A stretch of 64,000 nt of DNA from Manduca sexta (Eukaryota > Arthropoda > Insecta > Lepidoptera > Sphingidae): positions 15,222,589 through 15,286,588 of the forward strand of contig NC_051142.1 of NCBI RefSeq assembly GCF_014839805.1. The letters are read 5' to 3'. The translations under genes and the position numbers were made by a program. Under the pieces are notes generated by a model. The model was not told the DNA's origin. It worked only from the letters and a program-made list of their open reading frames with translations, and searched no databases. Numbering within the stretch: the stretch's first letter is position 1; each line of letters begins with the position of its first letter. Of the stretch, positions 23,961 through 36,800 are shown piece after piece.

Positions 23961-25309
23961 TTTATTAATACTATTTTTTTTATTTTGTAAACTCTGTTCT
24001 TGACTTATAAGTTTATTTTTGTTTGTGTTTTTTATTATCTTTTTATTTATGCTTCCAGTTTGTATACTGAGTGGACATCCGAGCAACCCTTGGTTTCGCA
24101 TTGAAAATCAGCACTGCATATTACAGGAGCATAAGTTGCATGAGCAGCCCATTCAGGGCACATTAATTAATTGTATTTGTAACTGTATATGGTTCCAAGA
24201 ATAAAAGTGTTTTTATTTTTTCTATTATCGTTTATAAGCCCCGCTTTTTACGTCAGACATTAAAAAGAGCAGTTTCATTTAATTACACAAACCATTATTT
24301 CCTTGGCACTAAAATCTTATCATAAATCTAATGCCGAATGAATAATATTGCCAAAATATCTCTTAGAGTAAGGCACCACCGAATTTATTTATATAACTAG
24401 TATTCGACGGCACCTTAAGCATAAGAAGTTGGTGGTCATTACCTAAGAGAACTTTTAGGCTAGTAAATCTATGATAATCGCCGCTAACTCATAACTCGCA
24501 CCAATCTATAACTTGTTTCCAATTCATCAAAGGAGTACAGCCAGAGAGAGTTCCAGAGAACGCTCAAACATTTCACTGAGAAATTTTAAACTTCTCTAAC
24601 CTGTCGATTTGATGACTTATTCCAACTTTTTTTCTCCTTTTTGTTTGTTAAGAAAACATTTTTATTCGATATTGGAATTGAGTTGAGTTTCGATTGAAAA
24701 TAAATGTTCTTTATCTGTTTTAAATGGCAGGATGAGCAGGTCGCTCGGTTGATTGTAAGCATTATGTCATACTCCAGCAGGTTGTTCGCTATACAGCTCA
24801 CATAATAAATTCGGTACTGTAAAATTGTTACTGGAATACTAGTAGTAGTTACTGACATATACAACACTTTTATAATAAGATCGGACATACATATTATGTA
24901 AATTATAATAGGTAGCTACATTTTTAACTAATAACCAACCGTTAAAACCTATTGTCAAATTACTTTGACTACGTAAGACATTTGGAGCCTAGTCATGAAA
25001 CTCAATTCTGTATTGTTTTTGTGTATCTTTTATTACTTCTATCTCCAATATGTTTCTTTAAAGACCAGCTATATTCAAAACAAATTTAACAAGATATTTT
25101 TTTTTTAAAGTTCCACAGATAACCACAGCACCCAAGAATTTCCCGGCTTATCTCGTTAATAGATAAGTGATGGTAACCGCTGGTGAGCCTCCAGCCAGGA
25201 ATGTTTGCTATAACAGTATCCTTGTTACTTTTTTTAGAAGGATGAGAAGAGGTCGGTGACATCATCGTACCTAACATAAATAATAGACGATGAGACATAA
25301 CACTTATTG
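23961..25309. other. No gene seen
   Basis: Two weak frames (24019-24204, 24586-24888) have no domain. A weak inverted repeat ATTCG..GG..CCT lies at 24371-24418. Nothing else is supported. Confidence 0.35.
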
Positions 25310-25376
25310 TATTTGCATACATACATAGCATCACGCCTCTATGCCATAGGGGTAGGCAGAGACTATGGATTGCCTT
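25310..25376 (-). repeat. SINE-type tail with GCGTGATG motif
   Basis: On the minus strand: CAATCCATAGTCTCTGCCTA, CCCCTATGGCATAGAGGCGT, GATGCTATGTATGTATGC. The TCTGCCTACCCC...GGCGTGATG part matches the 3' region of SINE-A, with a TATG-repeat tail instead of GT. A related subfamily is likely. Confidence 0.45.
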
Positions 25377-25507
25377 TTGCACGATTCTGGCATACTTCTC
25401 TTATATACCTTCTGACATACTTATTATATAAGTATTTTCTCTAATTCAGGTGGCGTTACCTGCAGTATAGCCAAAAATAATGGCGATTAGCAAAAAAGAA
25501 ACATCTT

Positions 25508-25540
25508 TTGACAGTCGGCACAATTATGCCGGCCTACGCA
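25508..25540 (+). repeat. Repeat-2 fragment
   Basis: GACAGTCGGCACAATTATGC then CGGCCT matches the middle of repeat-2 (CAGTCGAC.TAAT.ATGCCGGCCT). The flanks do not match, so only a short core remains. Confidence 0.35.
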
Positions 25541-25714
25541 ATTGCATATGGCGAGCGCGGAGTCAGCACTGCTGCTTGCAGTATTTTAATTTCTAAGATC
25601 TTGACGGCATCGCTTCAGCAACAGCAAACTTTTTACGTGAACTTGCTCGTCACAACGTTCTGTTAAAAAAAACCTCGTTAATCCCGCGGCCCCGTCCCAC
25701 ACAGGCTCTCGAGT

Positions 25715-25745
25715 CGGGAAGTTTATTTTTAAGCCCAACTTCCCG
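25715..25745. repeat. 9-bp perfect hairpin in GC-rich patch
   Basis: CGGGAAGTT and AACTTCCCG are exact inverted copies around 13 bases. The patch 25680-25830 also contains TAATTGAAGTTAATTGG with paired homeodomain-type TTAATTG/TTAATTGG cores and could be a regulatory element; this is inference. Confidence 0.4.
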
Positions 25746-26109
25746 AACCGTAGTTTATTAAACGTGAATTAAGCGTTTATCTCGGCTTGTTTAATCTCTT
25801 GCCCATTAATTGAAGTTAATTGGCATAAAAAAGGTTTGGACGGTTTTTGAAAATGTCTGCGCGTGAATAATAAAAATATCTACATTTTATTTCCTATCTC
25901 GAATATTTTGAGGGCTCTTGTATTGCCATTAAATACCGAGATTGAATAATATTTTTTCATTTAAAAGTATTAAAATTAGTGGGGATTTGTGCCGCCCGGT
26001 ACGGCCTCAAAAGTTACTGCCCAATGAACCGAGCGAGAGTAAACAAGAGATAATTTCAACAAATGACAAAAACAAAACACTGATATATATGTGAAAAGTA
26101 AAAGATCAA

Positions 26110-26176
26110 TTAAAGGCAATTTGTCGCCCTAATAAAAAGTAAGTCTACTCTCTCTTTTTCTCGAAATTGCCTTTAA
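26110..26176. repeat. 13-bp inverted repeat
   Basis: TTAAAGGCAATTT (26110-26122) and AAATTGCCTTTAA (26164-26176) are exact inverted copies around 41 bases. This could be the ends of a very small foldback element or a chance pair. Confidence 0.45.
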
Positions 26177-26660
26177 TAAGACGCAAGCTCACACTTCACG
26201 CATTTTGCAAAAACAATTCAGCTTAGTATTTTCGATCCTACGTTAAGATCAACGACCTTTGGGCGACAAAATTATAAAAATGCCAAACAAGTATTTCCCG
26301 AACTAGAAATCGCACCCAGTACCCGTACCATAACCCACACACTAGACCAAAATAATTACGTAGACCGGGAGAAGTTAAATTGTGCAACTGTCCCAAAGAC
26401 ACAAAAGGACGCGTCAACTCCGCATGCAAAGCAGTGTATTCAAAAGGAGACGTCGAGATTTGAGTGTGAATTCTGATGCATACAAATTTACCGACCTATT
26501 ATGACGTACATTTCGAGTAACACTGTTTCAGCACAGGTAACAAGCGAGGTGTGACTATTGTAGAATAACGGACTTGCTAGTTTGCGTTATTCTGTGGAAT
26601 ATTCAAGACGGAGTTGAAATTTTGAATATAAAAATATATAAATAAGTAATATATAATTTG

Positions 26661-26895
26661 CTGATGGTAGGATAATGTATCCGCCCGGACAGCGACCACC
26701 GTACACAGGGTGTTTAAAACCCACCATAAAACCCACGTAAATATGTCGCGTTCCATGATCAGCCTGTATATATCCGGCTCCAACAGGCTGGCATATTTGT
26801 GTCGACTGTTGAAGGGCAATCGTCTCTCGTCAGTCGGCATTCTATTGGACCCCACTTCACTTACCATCAGGTGCAGTGAAGTAACTTTGCTGTGA
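26661..26895 (-). repeat. Repeat-2 copy 2
   Basis: Reverse-complement copy: GGTAGGATAATGTATCCGCC, GGACAGCGACCACCGTACAC, ACCCACGTAAATATGTCGCG, ATTCTATTGGACCCCACTTC, CTTACCATCAGGTGCAGTGA. The opposing 96- and 61-codon frames here are both repeat by-products. Confidence 0.7.
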
Positions 26896-27145
26896 CCGTA
26901 TGCAGTAATGCAGTAAATGCCACTACGACTATTGTATCAGGTTTTAAGGTTAGTAAAATGACTGGATATTGGCACAGGATGTCAAGAGCAGTGTAATACC
27001 ATATAGTGCTATGTGATTCAACTTATATGAAACACGTATAATTTCATATTATATTCGATGTGTAAAGAAGAACGAGTTAAAATCTTGGAATATAAAAACA
27101 CATTCAAGAACGAAGTAAACATACCCTAAAGAACACTACGAACGG

Positions 27146-27472
27146 ACATGTTGAAAACAATTTTTTAAAAATAGAATCTGGAAACGCGCCAAAGAAACTG
27201 AGAGCAAAGTTAATGTTCCCTTTAAAAATGTCAAAAAACAAGTCCATGCCAAACACTTATTTAAGCAAAAACTTTGTCGGAGTTTGAGAAACAAAACAAT
27301 TGTAAGGCAATAACATAGCTGAGAGTATTGTATGTAATTTAACCAAGTTTTACTGCGACTTCGCTTACGGTCGGTACAAAGTTACGCCTGAATGTAGTGG
27401 ATTTTTTGCGAGTTACAAGATAAAAATATTCCGCCTTTGTGACAAAGAATCTTGTTGGTCGACCTTTATTGT
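27146..27472 (-). repeat. Inverted-pair repeat, copy 2
   Basis: Reverse complement of 19719-20044, about 7.1 kb away and in opposite orientation. Shared blocks on the plus strand: GGAAACGCGCCAAAGAAACT, TTTTTAAAGG-like spacer, ATGTCAAAAAACAAGTCCAT, ATTGTAAGGCAATAACA, ATGTAATTTAACCAAGTTTT, GGTACAAAGTTACG. The minus strand is open for 60 codons across the right part (27339-27521). Confidence 0.6.
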
Positions 27473-28499
27473 ACGCTTGACGAGACTTCAGACGATGTAG
27501 CAAGATATTGTTTAAGTTCACCGCATAAGTCTTGTGACAGTATACTTTTCCAAAAACCCCGGTTTTAAATTCAATCCAAAATCACTTCTATTTTATACAG
27601 TTTATAAATAGTATTCCTAAGACACCAATGGTACTCTTAATATGCAGTATAATCTGAAGAAAATATTCTCAAGGCGTTTCTCCACATCCATCCAACATTA
27701 AAATCTTCTCTGATATCTGAATTCGTTCTTGATAATATTACATGGCATGGTAGACATGTCCTGGATTGACAAACTTTATTCCAAGAAACGTTTTAACAAC
27801 GTTTTTATACAGCGAAATACCCATTTTTTAGATTTTCGAATACTACTTCCAAACTTCTGTGAGTTATTGAGGGTATAATTTTTAAACCGAACTCTCGAGA
27901 ACCTGCAAGCGGATTAAAAACTGTGGCGAGTTTGCCAAAGGAGGTAATAAATGTCCAGCATAAAGACTGAACATTTTCTGATGTATTTATATAATAAAAT
28001 TTCAAAAATATTCCTTTAATTATACCAATAGACTACAAAACAGCGAGTTTAACCTATTAAAATTTTGCTGAATCCGAAGTAGTGTCATTACGTTTCATTA
28101 GCAAGGTCGGTTTGTTTTTGCAGACAGTTTCGACTCAAATTTTATTGACAACTCAAAGTGAGTAATCAAGCAGGCAGGTTACTTAAGATGGCCACTGATC
28201 ATTAATACGCATATTGCAAGAGGTTTTAAATGAGTTGTTAATTTTAAAAGATGATGAATGAACATTGGAAACTAGAGGTTATTAGACCTAAAAGAAAGAA
28301 AATTCTATAGCTTTAGGTAAAGCTGCCATTTCTACTGGTTTTCTATAAGACAGAAATACCACAAAACAGATACATTAGTGCTGCAAACAAAATGTATAAT
28401 ATAACTACCACATGATGTAATATGATAGATTATGATCCAAATCTACTATAGTCTGATCTATATTCGCACCTTAAAATGAAATACTCGTTAGACACAAAT
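27473..28499. other. No gene seen
   Basis: No supported gene or repeat. Confidence 0.35.
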
Positions 28500-28690
28500 G
28501 CTACTTCAATGTGTATTGCGGTACGACTTTCACGTTGAGGTATTGGGCTCGACCCCCGGTCAGGTAAAGTTACATGGAGTTTTTCATATCTGTACCTGGA
28601 ATCTGAAATGGTGCCAGGTAAATGGGGTCTTTCTTCTCAGTATCAATCTGGAATGGTGCCCGGTAAATGTGAACCCCCCCCCCCCCTCCC
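28500..28690 (+). mobile_element. SINE-A copy, rearranged
   Basis: A tRNA-like head (TATTGCGGTACGAC, then GGCTCGACCCCCGGTCAGGT as B box) is followed by two versions of the body unit: CCTGGAATCTGAAATGGTGCCAGGTAAAT and TCAATCTGGAATGGTGCCCGGTAAAT, so part of the body is duplicated. It ends in a C-rich run (CCCCCCCCCC with CTCCCCCC) near 28675-28693. Confidence 0.55.
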
Positions 28691-30016
28691 CCCTATTACA
28701 TAAAACCTAACATAAAACTCGTAATAGGAAAGGCATTGTGTGTAAAACTAAACAATCAAAACATCAAATTGAAAATTTTAAAGCTGTTAAAAATGTGCTG
28801 ACAAAAGGCTAATTGGTCCGTGCCGCGACAGGGCGGCAACGCGTGCCCACCGACCCAAGTGGCGTAAAACAGAACAAACCATGGATGCACAAACATGCTA
28901 CGCACCAAATAGTTTTGAGCTCGTAAAATTGCGGGGATACATGAGTGACGTCCACGGTCTAGCAGGACATTAAAAGCATGAATGGACGTAATTAACTCAC
29001 AGGTAATAGGCAACAATATACCGTAAATATTCAATATATAGCACAAAGGCACAACTAGTGCATCCACTTTTAGCCATGTATATACTCCTGATGTAGTAGG
29101 ATGCGAGAAATAATAATATATGAATATGAAATTATTTATTGAAATCCGTAAAATGTTATACATTATTTAGATTCAAATACAAAATGGAATTAAATTTGCA
29201 CGGTCATTGTGGCGTGGATACTATTCTGAACTAATGTACTATTTTGACTATCCCGGCATTTGAATAGAAAATGCACAAAAAATCCAATATTCATTGACCC
29301 TCGGAAGGTCGAAACCGCAGGGTAAATGGAAGATTTCCGCACAATGTTGCCAGGGACAAATTATTATTTCGTAAGTAATCTAAGGAACAGTTTTAGGGGA
29401 TTTGGGGATATAGGGGATTTTTTTTAAATGGCGGCTTATATCACACATATAATCAAGCGAGCGACTGTTAGGTATATTGGGTTTATTACCTCCCTCTACC
29501 GTTTTGCTGATGTTGTCACGCCTTTGTATAAAAGCACATCAACACCATTACCAAGTTAGATCTCTTCTGACCATTTCATATAATTCATCATACTAAAACC
29601 CAAATTAATTTACTTTTCCTAACTTATAGAGTTCTAGAAGAACTCAAAAATTCCAAGCATTCCCCGTATTCTCCTCTACGCAGCAGTACAATCTGTAAGG
29701 GCCCGCACCAAGGATGAGACGAGAGATATTATAATTTAAAATATGCGTTCATATCATAAATATCGCGGGCCACGCGCGCGGAATATGCGATGAGGCTTTA
29801 AACGTGGGTAAAAAATTAAATTCCTTCCCGATAAGGTCATAATATCTTCGTACTATAATGTTGATAGATGAGGTGATAATTCTTTTATTCAGTAGTCTGA
29901 TATGTAAATAAATATGATGTAGACTAAATAGAAGAGATGAACGAACAAATTTTATTGTTAGGGAAGCTAGAAACATCATCAGCAGATATAAGTACATCAT
30001 TATTTTGTAGCTTACT
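28691..30016. other. No gene seen
   Basis: A 135-codon minus frame at 28756-29163 is the second longest simple frame in the window. It has hydrophobic stretches but no recognised domain, and its sequence looks like translated non-coding DNA. The 126-codon frame at 29749-30129 runs into the next repeat and is discounted. Confidence 0.3.
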
Positions 30017-30319
30017 GGTGGTAGGTCTCTCATTTGTGAGAGTCCGCCTGGATAGATACTACCGCAATGTCTTTTTCTGCCGCCAAGAAGCAGTGTATAA
30101 ATACTGTTGTGTTTCGGTTTAAAGAACATTGTAGCCAGTGTAACTACTGGACATAATAAGACTTAACATCTCATGTCTCAGGATGGAGAGCGCAGTGTAA
30201 TACCAAACAATACTTTGTAATTCAAGGTGTTGGATGGTGTTTCTATTATTTATGGACGGTGGTATCGCTTACCATCTGCGAACGGTAACCTCGTCTCGTC
30301 ATTCAAAGCAATAAAAAAA
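30017..30319 (+). repeat. LINE-tail-like repeat, copy 2
   Basis: The longest copy: GGTGGTAGGTCTCTCATTTG, TCTTTTTCTGCCGCCAAGAA, CATTGTAGCCAGTGTAACTA, CTGGACATAATAAGACTTAA, GGTGTTGGATGGTGTTTCTA, TTGGTATCGCTTACCATC-like block, ACCTCGTCTCGTCATTCAAA and an AATAAAAAAAG tail. The tail indicates retroposition. Confidence 0.65.
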
Positions 30320-32650
30320 GCTTGTACAATCATATTCTTCAGCTCGATTCTGCTTTAACCAAACTACTGATTTTCATTGGACTACATTGGCAGCCGCATA
30401 TGTGTCGGCCAGCTTCACTACACTTGCTGACTACAGAACCCGATTCGGAATATGCAGCTGTTGCACGTTTTGTAGCATCTGTAACATAACCGCTATAAAA
30501 TCGGATACAGGATATATAGAATACTCTCGAGTACAATTTTTGAGGAGCCAAGTTTAGATGCAAATAGCCATTCGCATACAGATCTACTCGTAAAGTCTAG
30601 AATAAAAAGATATGAAAACATTAATGAAACGTAGCACGGACTGAAGAACATTTTGTGAGCGAATGATGTACGCATATAACGGGCTGTGGGTTAGAAATAC
30701 CCCATAAATGCTAATATATTGTTATTACCCTTTAAATCGGTTATTGTTCGGACGTGAAGGTTATAAGCCATGTGTTTAAAGGCTCGGTGGGGCAATGTAT
30801 ATTCTATTAAATTTAGGAATGCGAAAATTGGTTATCTATCAAATCTAGTTTGCATTTATGGAATACTGACGTTGCGCTGTTATTTTTGCTATAAATAACT
30901 GCATTTTTATCCTATTCATTTCAGCATTCTCGCGAACCGTACAAACACAATAGCAAAAAAATGTATTGATCGTTTTACTCCAATCGAGCTAAAACAACTC
31001 AACTGTGCATAATCAACCATAGTTTTTTTTATCCATTAATAAAACTAAAATAAGACGAAAATCACCTCAATTTCCTCAACCGAGTATTCTTAACGGTACT
31101 TGCCTAGATAACAATAATCCTCGTCATTTGTTTTTCAGCGTGTCTCGAATTCCCTCCGGAATCCTTGGAGCGGGAAATTTGACAGTGATAGCAATTAAGC
31201 GGAAGGCACGTCGCCTCCCCGTTGTAGCTCTTAATGTGGCCGCAGGTTTAAACGGTTACCTTATTGACTATATTAAATTTCGAGCAATGCTGAATCTAGC
31301 TCGTTCGGAGGTAATTTTGATGTAGTCTCTTTGTGGAATTTAATTAGAATCACAGTTAGTGTTGGCATTTGATGGATGTGGTCAATTTGATAATGGAGAA
31401 TAATAAGAATAATCAGTTTCGTATTCTTATGAAAGAGCATCTATAATGTATTCTGAAAGCAAAGCATCTCGTAAACAGCTATGAACCAAGCAATTTAAAC
31501 ATCTCATTGGGTATAAAAACATGGAAAATATCAAACTGCTAAATTCATCTCATCCTATCGTAATTCCTAACACTGGCATAGTTAACTTCCTCAAAACTTT
31601 TGAAAAATACAATTTCAGAATATCATAAATATGATGAGAATCCTTGTTGGAGTTTTCGCTGATGAAATTTTAAAACTGGGCGCCGTCTACCGGCCTCCGG
31701 AGCGAAATATTAAGTAGCCTTCACAGCAAATACGGGCCAATCAAGTTTGCAGGACGATTATAAAGTTTGCTTCAGAGATTTTTAGCCGTCGCTTGTTTTT
31801 GATCACTTTTTAATGGGATGCTGTTACGTCCTCCTTTATCTTTACGCCTAGGGATTTTAAACATGGTGGTAATATTGCAGTTGAATGTAATATTGGGCTC
31901 TACGAGGAGGTTTTTTAGGCAATGATTATTAATAGGGAATAATCGTTCACTCTCTGCAACGGTTCTTCCGAAATACATTATAATATTTTCGCAGTGTTCT
32001 ACTTCGCCAAGTTTTTAGCTATTTATGTACTGGGACAAAGTAAGTTGATTTTGACAGTGAATACAAAATTCCTAATACCCATGCATGATTGAATGAGAAA
32101 GCCTACAGCGCAAGTACAGAGGATAGCGGCAAATAATTATAACAATGCAAAGAGTTCATCGAGCGTAGCTACAATATAATAATTACAAAACATAACGATT
32201 TAAATCTTCCACTCAAGTACTTATGACGACGTAATACATACAAAATGGCGAAAAATTAAAGAAACAGCTTGTGTAAAGACAAATTCGCTGGAGACGCGGT
32301 TTGAATAATTCAATTCATTCGATTAAGGTGCTCGGTATTAATTCGACTCGCGCTTCGAATTTACGAAACACCCGTGTCATACGGATTTATATTACGACCG
32401 ATCCCGCTGATGATAAACGCGCATGCATTATTGTATTGTTAGGAATTGAGGTTATTTTTATTAAAATAAAAAGAGCTATTACTAACTATAGATATACTAT
32501 CACAAATTTTACACAAACCAACCGAACGATATGACTTTCAATGACCAACAGCTCACTGCCAACTGCCTCGGCCTGTCAAACATTCAGTGTTTTATAGCAA
32601 AAAATGTCACAAATACCCCCACAAAAATATATTTATTCTATAATTTTATA
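30320..32650. other. No gene seen over 2.3 kb
   Basis: No gene can be supported. A GC-richer block at 31130-31260 follows an acceptor-like TTTGTTTTTCAG and is open for 65 codons (31128-31325, SGILGAGNLTVIAIKRKA), so an exon cannot be excluded. A second richer block is at 32280-32430. Confidence 0.3.
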
Positions 32651-32976
32651 TAATATAATAATATCAGCCCTGTATATTATACTTGTCCACTGCTGAGCAC
32701 GGGCCTCCTCTATTACTGAGAGGGATTAGGCCTTAGTCCACCACGCTGGCCTAGTGCGGATTGGTAGACTTCACACACCTTCGAAATTCCTATAGAACTT
32801 CTCAGATATGTAGGTTTCCTCACGATGTTTTCCATCACCGTTAAAGCGAACGATAAATTCACAAAGAATACACACAAGATTTTTTAAAAAAGTCAGAGGT
32901 GTGTGCCCTTGGAATTTGAGCCTGCGGTAATTCGTCTTGGCAGTCCATTCCGCACCCAACTAGGCTATCGCCGCTT
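32651..32976 (-). mobile_element. SINE-B, near full-length
   Basis: Same structure as 23641-23960: A box TAGCCTAGTTGG next to GCGGCGA, B-box region (CAGGCTCAAATTCC, with GGTTC changed to GGCTC), AACGGTGATGGAAAACATCG, GTGAAGTCTACCAATCCGCA, GGCCTAATCCCTCTCAGTAA, GAGGCCCGTGCTCAGCAGTG and an ATATTATTATATTA tail. The altered B box would weaken pol III transcription. Confidence 0.85.
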
Positions 32977-33623
32977 TTTTGTATTTATTCTTACAATATA
33001 ATATAATTTATTTGCTATGGAAAATATTATGGTAGAAAATACAGGGCGTAAGAATAGAATTCTAACTCTCCTGTAGTCAAACCACAAATTTTTACTATCA
33101 CTACCGTGGAGTTCAATATAACAAGATAGTTTCGTCTAATGACTAAAATTGTTTACTTGAAACCACTAGGTAGCGAGATATAATAAAAAAAGCTGTTCTT
33201 GGTTTTTCGAATTTTAAAGCTATAACGTAGTACAATATATTGTGCGTTTATTAATTGCAGCTGTGTACGCAATATCCACCCGTATGTCTCCCAAACCCTT
33301 AAGCGTAACATTAGAGAATCGTTTACATGTATTTATTCAAAATAATCATTATTACGAAGGAAATGTTGCGCGGCTCAAATAAATGCCTAATTGGATTAGC
33401 GATTTGCTTGTAATTCGTTTAACTTTTAGCTTAGATTTAACTATTAACTAAGAACAAATTACTTGATAGTCATTTAAGTTTGAGATAGCGATGAAGGAGT
33501 TATAGACTAAGAAAGACTAGACTGATAAGTCGGATTTCTCTGACTAACCAGTTGTATCCGAAGCATTAACTAAAAAAATACTTGCTTCCTTACAACACTT
33601 ATAGCCCTTAATTTTACTTCTTA
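32977..33623. other. No gene seen
   Basis: No supported gene or repeat. Confidence 0.35.
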
Positions 33624-33876
33624 TCTTACTAATATTATAAAACTGAAACTTTGTGTCAATGTTTGGATGTTTGTTAGAAGTAAACGCAGTAACTACAAAA
33701 CGGATTTGGGTGATACACGAGTCAATCATGTCCTGGGTGAACACATAGGATAGGAGAAATAATGGATTTTTTTTACTTAATTTTTAAGTAGATGGCGCTA
33801 GCGTCGTTGTAGTGTTTAAGGGTCTTTTGTAGCGGAAAGGCTTTTTTACACCAGCAAAGCCGCGAGTGTCGCCTAG
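33624..33876 (+). mobile_element. Helitron-B, complete non-autonomous copy
   Basis: The 5' end is TCTTACTAATATTATAAAAC preceded by A, as Helitrons require. The interior has TGTTTGGATGTTTGTTAGAA and AACTACAAAACGGATTTGGG. The 3' end is CAAAGCCGCGAGTGTCGCCT then AG, i.e. CTAG, though the next base is G, not the expected T. GC-rich sequence just before the end could form the terminal hairpin. At 253 bases it has no Rep/helicase and would depend on an autonomous partner. The 33544-33744 minus frame is a by-product. Confidence 0.7.
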
Positions 33877-36800
33877 GAATGTAATAAAATTATAAATAAG
33901 GAAACATAGCGTTTTAATTGACTTTTATAAAATATTCAATATCCCGTTATTTTAATCGGAAAAACGTTATCTTTGTGACAAAATTTTCCATCGTTAGATT
34001 TTTATAATATTTCATCCATCAATAAATGATAACTAGATTGAATTGAGAAGTCAAAATTTACCTACCTAACTATGCAACTCCTTATTTTTTTATAATAATA
34101 TACTTATTCTAAGAATAACTGTTATCTGATCACAAAAATGTGCCATAAATTAATTAAAATTTTCAATATATTTCTCATATTCCATTTTCAAATACTAACC
34201 AGCCAGTCATAACCAGAGAATCAACAAAAAAAAAAAAAAAAAGTTAGTAAGCCTAAACACACAATTCTGCAGAGTTCATAGACTCTGTGGAATTAGATCA
34301 TGACAAATAGCGCATTCTGTGACACACATTAGTTACCGACTAGTTTCACAATTTATAACTAGATTTACTGTGGCAAAAGTTTTTGCGCTGTATTTCCGGA
34401 TTTACATATTCCTGTTTGGTAATGACCGGGCTTGTGGCAGGTCTGTTGTGTGAAAGTATTTCTGGGTTAGTTCCGAGGTTTTGTCTATTCTTCTCAAGCT
34501 GGTGTATGCATGAAGAGATGCTGTGGGTCGTGGCGTGGAAGGTAACAAAAATTACTGAACATCATTAGACATTAAATGCGTCATGACGACATGCGCAGAA
34601 CTGTAGCAGCAATCAATAAGCAATACTTTATAATTCGACATAATATTCCAAATGTTTTATCTCGTGTATTTGATATGTTTGAAAAAGGAACTTATTAATG
34701 GTAGCCTCACTGAAGTTAACATCAATACCAAATAAAAGGAAATAAATATGGCTTCAAAATACCTACCTCATTTTAAAAATCACATTATTGCCATATTTCG
34801 TGGGTATACCTACGCGTCGAGATTTGATGCAATATTAAAGCCATCAGACATTAAAGGCTCCAGCGTAATAAAGAATATCCTTTGATGCAGTATTATTAAT
34901 AAAGAAAGTCTCATAGCTCATTAGGGAAAGATATATTTTGCGCTAGTTATGATTCAAACAAACAAAGTTCAGACCTTTTTACCTACAAACTTGGGCGAAA
35001 TAGTTGATTCATTAGACTTTCACGAGATTTATTTGGATCCGTCCCTTATAAAACTAAGAAGTAGGTCGCCCTGACTTTTTTAAATCTGCGCAGACTGTCA
35101 AGCCCCTAAAGGACATTTAGCTCCTTTATTGTGCTGCTGTAAAAATAAATATTTCTAAGAAAATATTTTTTCAGTGGAAATTAGTCTCTTCCAAGTTATG
35201 ATATGGACGTACTCAATAAATCGTTTTTTTTGTTGTAGTGAACGTCTAGCGCTTTCTACCAAGTCAAGGATTACCTCGTTCATTGAATTGTGTAATAAAT
35301 ATGAATATAAAATTAAAACGAAAATATTGGTATTCTACATTTCATTGTCTTATTTATATTTTTAAATCCACAATGCTTCAGTAGCGAACGAATAATCCCA
35401 TAGACTCTTCAGGACGGATCGTTTCCGGTTTTTAAAAAGCAGAGGCGAAATCTGGTCGGAAGGTTATTTTCCAATTATTTTAACCAGAAAAAATAAAACC
35501 ATAAAACCACCATACCAGAGTTCATTGTTATTTAACAATGAACAACTAACTGTACCTGAAGGTAAAATATTAGCATTTGTCGACGATCTCCGGAAGACGG
35601 CTTCTCTTTCTGCATTTATACCTGTTTTCTGCTAAATTGTGTTATAATCATCGATATATATGTATTAAGTACTAGATTAGGTGTTTTGAACATTCACAGT
35701 GTTCAACTGAATTGAACTGCAATCCATTCAAACTGACTTTAGTATAGTCAATATTTACAGCTTGTAGTTGTGTACGGAGTGACGCTCATGATATAAGAAA
35801 TCGAGTCTCAGCGTAAACTTGGATTTGAATAAAAAATATTAGTCAAATAAGTAAAATTATTTCTTGTTTGAGTGAATAAATATGTTATAACAGTGATGTT
35901 TTCATTACCATTTTAGTTCAGATTTTGAACAAATTGTTCATATTATAGACGTTCATTTGACTTTACGTCAATGATTATCATACATATACAAATGTACTAT
36001 AAATTTACATTTTCGTTATTTTTTGGTCCAAAAGTGAAAAGTGGTATACTGTGGGTCACAGGCCACGGCACTCACTCCGTTCCATTTATCTGTATCCGCT
36101 CGTATTTACGGACAGTTGAGGACTGTCTTGCCTCTCCAAGATCCAGTTTCAACCACTCCGCTAAATGGAAATAGGTTGCAAGAGGCTTTGATTTCTTTTT
36201 GGTTGCCTCCGGTTCGTTTTTCACTAATAGTGTTGTCCGAGATTCGTGCAGGCGTGAACGGAATACAATAGTTTCCGGAAATTCAATACTAATTCATTTT
36301 ATTTGGTTTGGATATTTTTGTTACGGGTTTTGGTTAGATTTTTCGTTGAATTTATGTTTGCTATGTTACAATTTGTACTTCCAGGAAGAGGTTCTACCAT
36401 AAAGACCGGCAAAATATTAACAATTCAATTGTCATCGTAGATGTTTACGGGTTGAAATAATAACTTTCAATAAACACATGCTCGTATGCTCCTCATTCTT
36501 ATAAAAAAAATAAACTTGTATCAAAATAATATTTCCTCGTGAAAAATTGTTCAGATCAATAATTAAACCAATCTGTGAATTTTTTTTTTGCAAATAGAGC
36601 CCTGTCAACGTATTAAACCCGAGAGCGTGGAAAGATCACGCCACTATTAAAATATTAGCACATATTTGACTCAGCAGTAGATTACAGAATAATATAAGTT
36701 TCCCGCTATATAATACAGCTTTACCGGTTAAAAGGAAACGGATATTTACTTACTGCGTACAAGCCCGAAATTTCAGAAAATTAATCTACGTTAATAAGTT

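Noticed and set aside
26577..26895. Overlapping 96- and 61-codon frames on opposite strands
   Set aside because: They lie within a repeat-2 copy; other copies do not keep the frames.
28756..29163. 135-codon minus frame with hydrophobic segments
   Set aside because: No domain, no start or splice context, and composition like translated AT-rich non-coding DNA.
29749..30129. 126-codon minus frame
   Set aside because: It runs into the LINE-tail-like repeat at 30017 and has no recognisable content.
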